Positions 44,891 to 46,536 of a stretch of DNA of 46,536 nucleotides are shown piece by piece. The notes beneath the pieces are model-generated. The model searched no databases. It was not told the DNA's origin and saw only the letters and a program-made list of their open reading frames with translations. The stretch is from NCBI GenBank assembly GCA_033875315.1, contig JANRJG010000029.1, positions 1 through 46,536 on the forward strand. The letters are read 5' to 3'. Both the position numbers and the translations under genes were made by a program. This DNA comes from Candidatus Methylacidiphilales bacterium. Lineage in GTDB: Bacteria > Verrucomicrobiota > Verrucomicrobiia > Methylacidiphilales > CAZTYG01. The first letter of the stretch is position 1, and the number at the start of each line of letters is the position of its first letter.

Positions 44891-45148
44891 TTACCTCGTT
44901 GAAACGTCGTTCTTGCGGGCCAGCGGATAGCGCCGGCTGTTATAGAGCGCGAGCATGTCGGCCCGCGCGAAACTCTTGTCGCCGATCCTGAGGCGTGCGC
45001 CGCGCAAACTCACGGGAGCGGCCTCTTCGATGGCGAAACGCAGCGCCTTGGCTGCGGTGCGGAAAGCGCGCGGCCCATGGGCTGCAGCGCTGATGCGGTC
45101 GCTGCCGAGATAAAGCTCGGCCGGGGCCAGATAGTCTTGACTGGTCAT
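44891..45148 (-). CDS. Small conserved protein, paralogue A of a tandem pair
   Basis: An 85-residue soluble protein opening MTSQDYLAPAELYLGSDR, then AFRTAAKALRFAIEEAAP, RGARLRIGDKSFARADM, LALYNSRRYPLARK. It is the paralogue of the next gene. ATG 45,148 fits both the paralogue alignment and an AGG nine bases upstream; the longer frame is rejected. The conserved middle resembles a small alpha/beta domain. Function is unknown. The pair is downstream of the cold-shock gene on the same strand, 106 bp away, but a shared message is not shown. Confidence 0.7.
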   Translation of the reverse strand: MTSQDYLAPAELYLGSDRISAAAHGPRAFRTAAKALRFAIEEAAPVSLRGARLRIGDKSFARADMLALYNSRRYPLARKNDVSTR

Positions 45149-45254
45149 TTGTATTGCCTGGAGATTGGCCTCGACCGGGCCGGCATTCTGCCTTGGCTCT
45201 CGGGAGGCGAAGTCGGGGGCGCGCCGCGCGGGCACGCCCCATAGTCATGTATGC

Positions 45255-45461
45255 TTAGAGCATACGGAGATTGGTCGCCGACACCTTGCCGTCGCGGCCG
45301 GTCTCGAGGTCGTAGGAGAGCTTCTGGCCCTCGCCGAGGCCCGAGAAGCCGGCCCGCTCGACGGCCGAGATGTGAACGAAGGCGTCCTTGGAGCCATCAT
45401 CCGGCTGGATGAAGCCAAAGCCCTTGGTCGAATTGAAGAATTTTACGGTGCCATTGGTCAT
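45255..45461 (-). CDS. Single-domain cold-shock protein
   Basis: A 68-residue CspA-family OB-fold protein. RNP1 is KGFGFIQPDD and RNP2 is DAFVHISAV; GTVKFFNSTKGFGF at the start and NLRML at the end are typical of alphaproteobacterial CspA. It binds single-stranded RNA or DNA and melts structures in the cold. ATG 45,461 is canonical; the 23-residue upstream extension is rejected. The 294-bp divergent space to the next gene is long enough to hold a cold-shock 5' leader, though I see no defining motif. Confidence 0.93.
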   Translation of the reverse strand: MTNGTVKFFNSTKGFGFIQPDDGSKDAFVHISAVERAGFSGLGEGQKLSYDLETGRDGKVSATNLRML

Positions 45462-45755
45462 GGTGAAGTCTTTCGTGTCGTGACGGCTGAGGATCGTGAT
45501 CGCAAAGCGTCGGTTCCGCTCCCACGACATGCGGGACGGCGGTCTAGAACGTTGCGGAGATCAGGGGAGCCAAACAGCCGGCGAACCGGTCGATCAGAGC
45601 CGTGACGGCTGAAACGTATGGGCTGGATATAGGCGCGATGGGTGGCGAAAGCAAGGCGCACGGAAAATGCGTGCGCGATGTCGATTCCTCCGCGGCCCGT
45701 TCGTCGCGATGGTGAAGGCGGCCACGGGGCGCGCCGCAAGAGCAAGGATTACATC

Positions 45756-46301
45756 ATGCGCAAAGTTACAGCCGGTCTCTTCCACTCCGTCGATGGCGCC
45801 GTCGAGGCGCCTGATCAGTGGCAGTTCGATGCGTTCGACGATGAGCTCGGGGCGATCCTCGGCCAGGTGATCGGCGCCACCGACGCCGTCATCCTCGGCC
45901 GCGTGGGCTACGAGGCGTGGAGCAAGGATTTCGGCGAAGGCGGCGACGAGTTCTTCGGCCCCTTCATCAACACTGTGCCGAAGTTCGTCGCCTCGCGCAC
46001 GCTCAAGGCGCCGCTCGGTTGGCAGAACAGCACGCTGATCGCGGGCGACGTCGCGGCCTTCGTGCGCGATCTCAAGCAGCAGCCCGGCGGCGAGATCGCC
46101 GTGATGGGCGGCATCCAGATCGTCCGCTCCCTCTTCCTCGCGGGCCTCATGGACGAGCTGTCGCTCATCACCCATCCGGTGGTCGCCGGTGCCGGCTACC
46201 GCCGTCTCTTCGACGCCAGGGACACGGTTCGCCTCGAGCTGATCCGCAGCGTCACCACCAGCAAGGGCAACGTCGTCAGCACCTACACGCTCAGGACGTA
46301 G
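45756..46301 (+). CDS. RibD C-terminal/dihydrofolate reductase-like protein
   Basis: A 181-residue protein of the RibD-C/DHFR-like superfamily: VTAGLFHSVDGAVEAPDQWQ at the start, AVILGRVGYEAWSKDF, IAVMGGIQIVRSLFLAGLMDEL, and HPVVAGAGYRRLF near the end, where family members bind NADPH. Stand-alone members are common and mostly uncharacterised; riboflavin or folate roles are not implied. AAGGA stands seven bases before ATG 45,756, so the longer frame is rejected. Confidence 0.87.
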   Translation: MRKVTAGLFHSVDGAVEAPDQWQFDAFDDELGAILGQVIGATDAVILGRVGYEAWSKDFGEGGDEFFGPFINTVPKFVASRTLKAPLGWQNSTLIAGDVAAFVRDLKQQPGGEIAVMGGIQIVRSLFLAGLMDELSLITHPVVAGAGYRRLFDARDTVRLELIRSVTTSKGNVVSTYTLRT

Positions 46302-46304
46302 CGA

Positions 46305-46536
46305 TTAACCCGCCGCGGCCATTGCAACGCGCGGCTGCTCGCCGCGGCGGATCATCCATTCCGCCACGGCGAGGTTGATCACCCAGCCCATGGTCAACAG
46401 CAGCGATGCACTCAGCGGATCGGGCGTGCCGAACGGCGCGAGCGGGATGAACACGACGATCTGCGTGGCGGCGCCGAGCCCGATCGCATAGGCCCGCATC
46501 ATCCAGGCGCGGTGTGTCGGCACATCGCGGCGCACG
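46305..46536 (-). CDS. C-terminal part of a membrane protein, DUF2306-like (cut by window end)
   Basis: The last 76 or so residues of a protein that continues past the right edge. HRAWMMRAYAIGLGAATQIVVF followed by two hydrophobic segments resembles the end of DUF2306 membrane proteins, from memory. It is convergent with the DHFR-like gene, three bases apart. Function unknown. Confidence 0.55.
   Translation of the reverse strand, partial: VRRDVPTHRAWMMRAYAIGLGAATQIVVFIPLAPFGTPDPLSASLLLTMGWVINLAVAEWMIRRGEQPRVAMAAAG

Overview
Positions 1 to about 42,640 look like one continuous piece of a chromosome from a high-GC Gram-negative bacterium, most likely a member of the PVC group (probably Verrucomicrobiota). 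The Gram-negative reading rests on lipid A genes (lpxI, lpxB) and tig-clpP-clpX. The PVC reading rests on protein style, a eukaryote-type UDP-glucose pyrophosphorylase and the general gene content. It is recognition from memory, not a database result. Almost all of this part is housekeeping: no phage, transposase, CRISPR array, rRNA or tRNA gene was seen.

Left half (1-18,850). Fur and LysR regulators lead, then a YggS-like PLP protein coupled to a 3-methyladenine DNA glycosylase. Next come two orphan Opp-type permease genes, a GT10 fucosyltransferase, and the nusA-infB-rbfA transcription/translation operon on the minus strand. Divergent from that lies a three-gene lipid A unit with ATGA overlaps (lpxI, a GnnA-like oxidoreductase, lpxB). 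A polyprenyl diphosphate synthase, a secreted protein of unknown function and the tig-clpP-clpX proteostasis operon follow.

Right half (18,900-42,611). Most genes run on the plus strand: coaC, acetyl-CoA synthetase, UDP-glucose pyrophosphorylase, holA, a rhodanese, phosphotransacetylase with a separately encoded BioD-like/DRTGG regulatory protein, a GNAT protein, a flavin disulfide reductase, gltX, pgsA, der, gcvP, a Tat-exported aldo/keto reductase and a K+-independent H+-pumping pyrophosphatase. The minus-strand genes are apt, a sigma-70 factor, thrB, a HIT protein and a PgeF-type protein. Base composition flips at about 18.85 kb: the plus strand is G-rich to the left and C-rich to the right, whatever the gene direction.

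Right end (about 42,640-46,536). The gene content changes abruptly to small alphaproteobacterial (Rhizobiales-like) genes: two translationally coupled hypothetical genes, two small membrane proteins, a tandem pair of paralogous ~80-residue proteins, a single-domain cold-shock protein, a RibD/DHFR-like protein and the end of a membrane protein. I see no integrase, att site or tRNA at the join, so a chimeric assembly is at least as likely as horizontal transfer.

The most interesting non-coding signals are a strongly structured leader with an intrinsic terminator just upstream of nusA, a family of degenerate 7-base tandem repeats in several intergenic spaces, and palindromic operator-like sites before lysR, between tig and coaC, and before hppA.
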